Assembly: GCA_937967665.1 (NCBI GenBank)
Contig: CALBSZ010000193.1
Location: forward strand, 1-15,670
Origin: an uncultured Planctomycetaceae bacterium
Lineage (GTDB): Bacteria > Planctomycetota > Planctomycetia > Pirellulales > Pirellulaceae
Length of the DNA stretch: 15,670 nt
Direction: 5' to 3'
Positions within the stretch are counted from its first letter, which is position 1, and each line of letters begins with the position of its first letter. The translations under genes and the position numbers were made by a program. This document shows positions 14,449 through 15,670 of the stretch, piece after piece. The notes below the pieces were generated by a model that searched no databases, was not told the DNA's origin, and worked only from the letters and a program-made list of their open reading frames with translations.

Positions 14449-15426
14449 TTAGGCTTTTCGCCCTTGCTGCAAAACGACTGCGAGAACGATGATCACGGCC
14501 TTCAGCATCAACTGGCCGTTCGCGTCGACGTTTCGCAAGCCCAGAATGTTAGTGAGAATGCCGACGATCAAGGCGCCGATGACGGTACCAATGATCGTTC
14601 CCCGTCCACCCGCCAACGATGTGCCGCCGATGACTACCACGGCGATCACATCCAGTTCCATCGCGATCCCATCGTTGGGATTGCCAGTGGAGGTCCGAGC
14701 CGCATTCAGCACACCCGCGATGCCAGCCAAAAGCCCCGTCAGCGCGTACACGGCGATGGTCACCGTCTTAATCGGAAGTCCGGCATAGAGCGCGGCTTGC
14801 GGGTTATCGCCCAATGCCCGCGTATAACGGCCGAACACGGTGCGACTGAGCAGCGCGCCAAAGATGACCGCCAGGCCCAAGAATATCCCGATCATCACCG
14901 ACTTCTGGGAAAACGTATCCACGAAGTAAGCAGCGGACTCCCCGACGGTACGAAGTCCGATGTTCTCGTTGTCGCTAAGCATGCGCGTCAGGCCTCGGAT
15001 CCCGATCATCGAAGCCAGCGTAATCACGAATGGTTGCACGCGCAGCCAGGCGATCAGCGTTCCGTTCATGACGCCGACGGCCAGGCCAGCCAACAGGGCC
15101 AACGCGATGACCATTGGCAACGGGTATTGCCATTGAGAAAATCCCAATGCGGTCACGGTCGCCGATAGCGCCAAGGTCGCGCCCACGGAAAGATCAATGC
15201 CCGCGGTCAGAATCACCAGCGTCATGCCAAGTGCGATAATGGCCACAGGCGTGATCGCCCGCAGCATATTGGTGAGGTTCTCGGGATTCAGGAATAGATT
15301 ATTGCCCCGGATGTCGAGTGGGCTGACTACCACGGCCACCACGAAAATAAACGCCAGCACAGCAAAGCTCTGCAACAGTGCCCGATGCCGGCCGAGAAGC
15401 GCCTTAAGTTTCGATTCATTCGCCAT
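14449..15426 (-). CDS. Sugar ABC transporter permease (RbsC-like, BPD_transp_2)
   Basis: This 325-residue inner-membrane protein moves a monosaccharide through the cytoplasmic membrane with the ATPase and binding protein of the same cluster. Family motifs are clear: MTLVILTAGIDLSVGA (68-83), NGTLIAWLRVQPFVITLASM (121-140), RGLTRML (144-150), GDNPQAALYAGLPI (206-219), and ELDVIAVVVIGGTSLAGGRG (257-276). About eight to ten hydrophobic segments are visible, the first at 20-36 and the last at 307-320. Its length matches RbsC (about 320). The ATG shares one base with the TGA of the ATPase gene (TGATG), showing translational coupling. Residues 37-50 (LDIRGNNLFLNPEN) match the usual short periplasmic loop before the second segment. 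Whether it works depends on whether the apparently truncated ATPase is functional. Confidence 0.95.
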   Translation of the reverse strand: MANESKLKALLGRHRALLQSFAVLAFIFVVAVVVSPLDIRGNNLFLNPENLTNMLRAITPVAIIALGMTLVILTAGIDLSVGATLALSATVTALGFSQWQYPLPMVIALALLAGLAVGVMNGTLIAWLRVQPFVITLASMIGIRGLTRMLSDNENIGLRTVGESAAYFVDTFSQKSVMIGIFLGLAVIFGALLSRTVFGRYTRALGDNPQAALYAGLPIKTVTIAVYALTGLLAGIAGVLNAARTSTGNPNDGIAMELDVIAVVVIGGTSLAGGRGTIIGTVIGALIVGILTNILGLRNVDANGQLMLKAVIIVLAVVLQQGRKA

Positions 15427-15670
15427 CAGGCAATTGCCTCCATGGCGTGATGCAATATCTCTTCCATCTTGTGTGACACGTAAACACAGGCGACTCCATC
15501 CTTCCGCAGGGTATCGATGACCGCGAACAGACTGTCGACGAACTCCTCGGTGAGCGAGGATGTCGACTCGTCAAACACAATCACACGGGCGTTCATCGAG
15601 AGCGCTCGTGCGATGGCCACCAACTGCTGATGCCCGATGTGCAGGTCGCCGACCATGGTCGCCGGGTCGG
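15426..15670 (-). CDS. Sugar ABC transporter ATP-binding protein, 3' part only, apparently truncated (RbsA/MglA-like)
   Basis: Only the last 81 residues lie in the window; the N-terminus with Walker A is beyond position 15670. Visible are a signature region GDLHIGHQQLVAIARAL, a Walker B VIVFDESTSSLT and the H-loop VYVSHKMEEI. This matches the first of the two nucleotide-binding domains of RbsA-type proteins, which normally run to about 500 residues. Here the chain ends eight residues after the H-loop region, with HHAMEAIA and TGA at 15426-15428, overlapping the permease start. So the rest of domain 1 and all of domain 2 are missing. The ending resembles the usual C-terminal tail of RbsA proteins, suggesting an in-frame internal deletion (inference). 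Two conserved residues also differ: Ser to His in the signature (usually LSIGxQQ) and Pro to Ser in DEPTS. It could be a natural single-domain ATPase working as a dimer, or a decayed one. Confidence 0.75.
   Translation of the reverse strand, partial: DPATMVGDLHIGHQQLVAIARALSMNARVIVFDESTSSLTEEFVDSLFAVIDTLRKDGVACVYVSHKMEEILHHAMEAIA

Noticed and set aside
14368..15168. Plus-strand open frame of 266 codons
   Set aside because: It is rich in Asp, His, Gln and Arg with no domain, and lies opposite an obvious RbsC-type permease.
1..15670. tRNA, rRNA, CRISPR array, transposase or integrase
   Set aside because: None was found on reading both strands; the repeats seen are short and not regularly spaced.

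Overview
The window is one densely packed, single-direction gene cluster. Every credible gene reads on the minus strand, so transcription order runs from position 15670 down to 1. Seven sulfatase modules, glycosidase-like proteins and one monosaccharide ABC transporter share it. This content, the moderately high GC, the lack of strong Shine-Dalgarno sites at several genes and the CCTAGG-type intergenic repeats suggest a Planctomycetota bacterium (Pirellulales-like). Lentisphaerota or Kiritimatiellota cannot be excluded from sequence alone.

Layout in transcription order. (1) 15670-13458: a ribose/simple-sugar ABC transporter, with an ATPase (cut by the window edge and apparently missing its second half), a permease and a substrate-binding lipoprotein. 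(2) 13422-11011: a two-enzyme fusion of a GH43/GH117-like beta-propeller and a sulfatase. (3) 10888-6985: a sulfatase, a putative TIM-barrel glycosidase (GHL15-like) and a second sulfatase; the last two overlap by 4 bases. (4) 6921-2974: two larger sulfatases with C-terminal beta-rich extensions, one resembling a carbohydrate-binding module. (5) 2965-105: a tandem double sulfatase encoded as one read-through unit but broken by a one-base frameshift near 2257. (6) 104-1: a repeat-rich segment after the last stop codon.

How the genes probably work together (inference): exported sulfatases remove differently placed sulfate esters from a complex sulfated polysaccharide. The propeller glycosidase and the GHL15-like protein cut the desulfated chain. 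The ABC transporter imports a released monosaccharide. This is a PUL-like sulfated-glycan locus without SusC/SusD genes in view. No formylglycine-generating enzyme, needed to activate every sulfatase here, is in the window. No transcription regulator is seen, and the main promoter probably lies beyond position 15670.

The points most worth a second look are the frameshifted double-sulfatase gene, the GH-sulfatase fusion with a His-to-Asp change in its GKWH motif, and the abnormal ABC ATPase.
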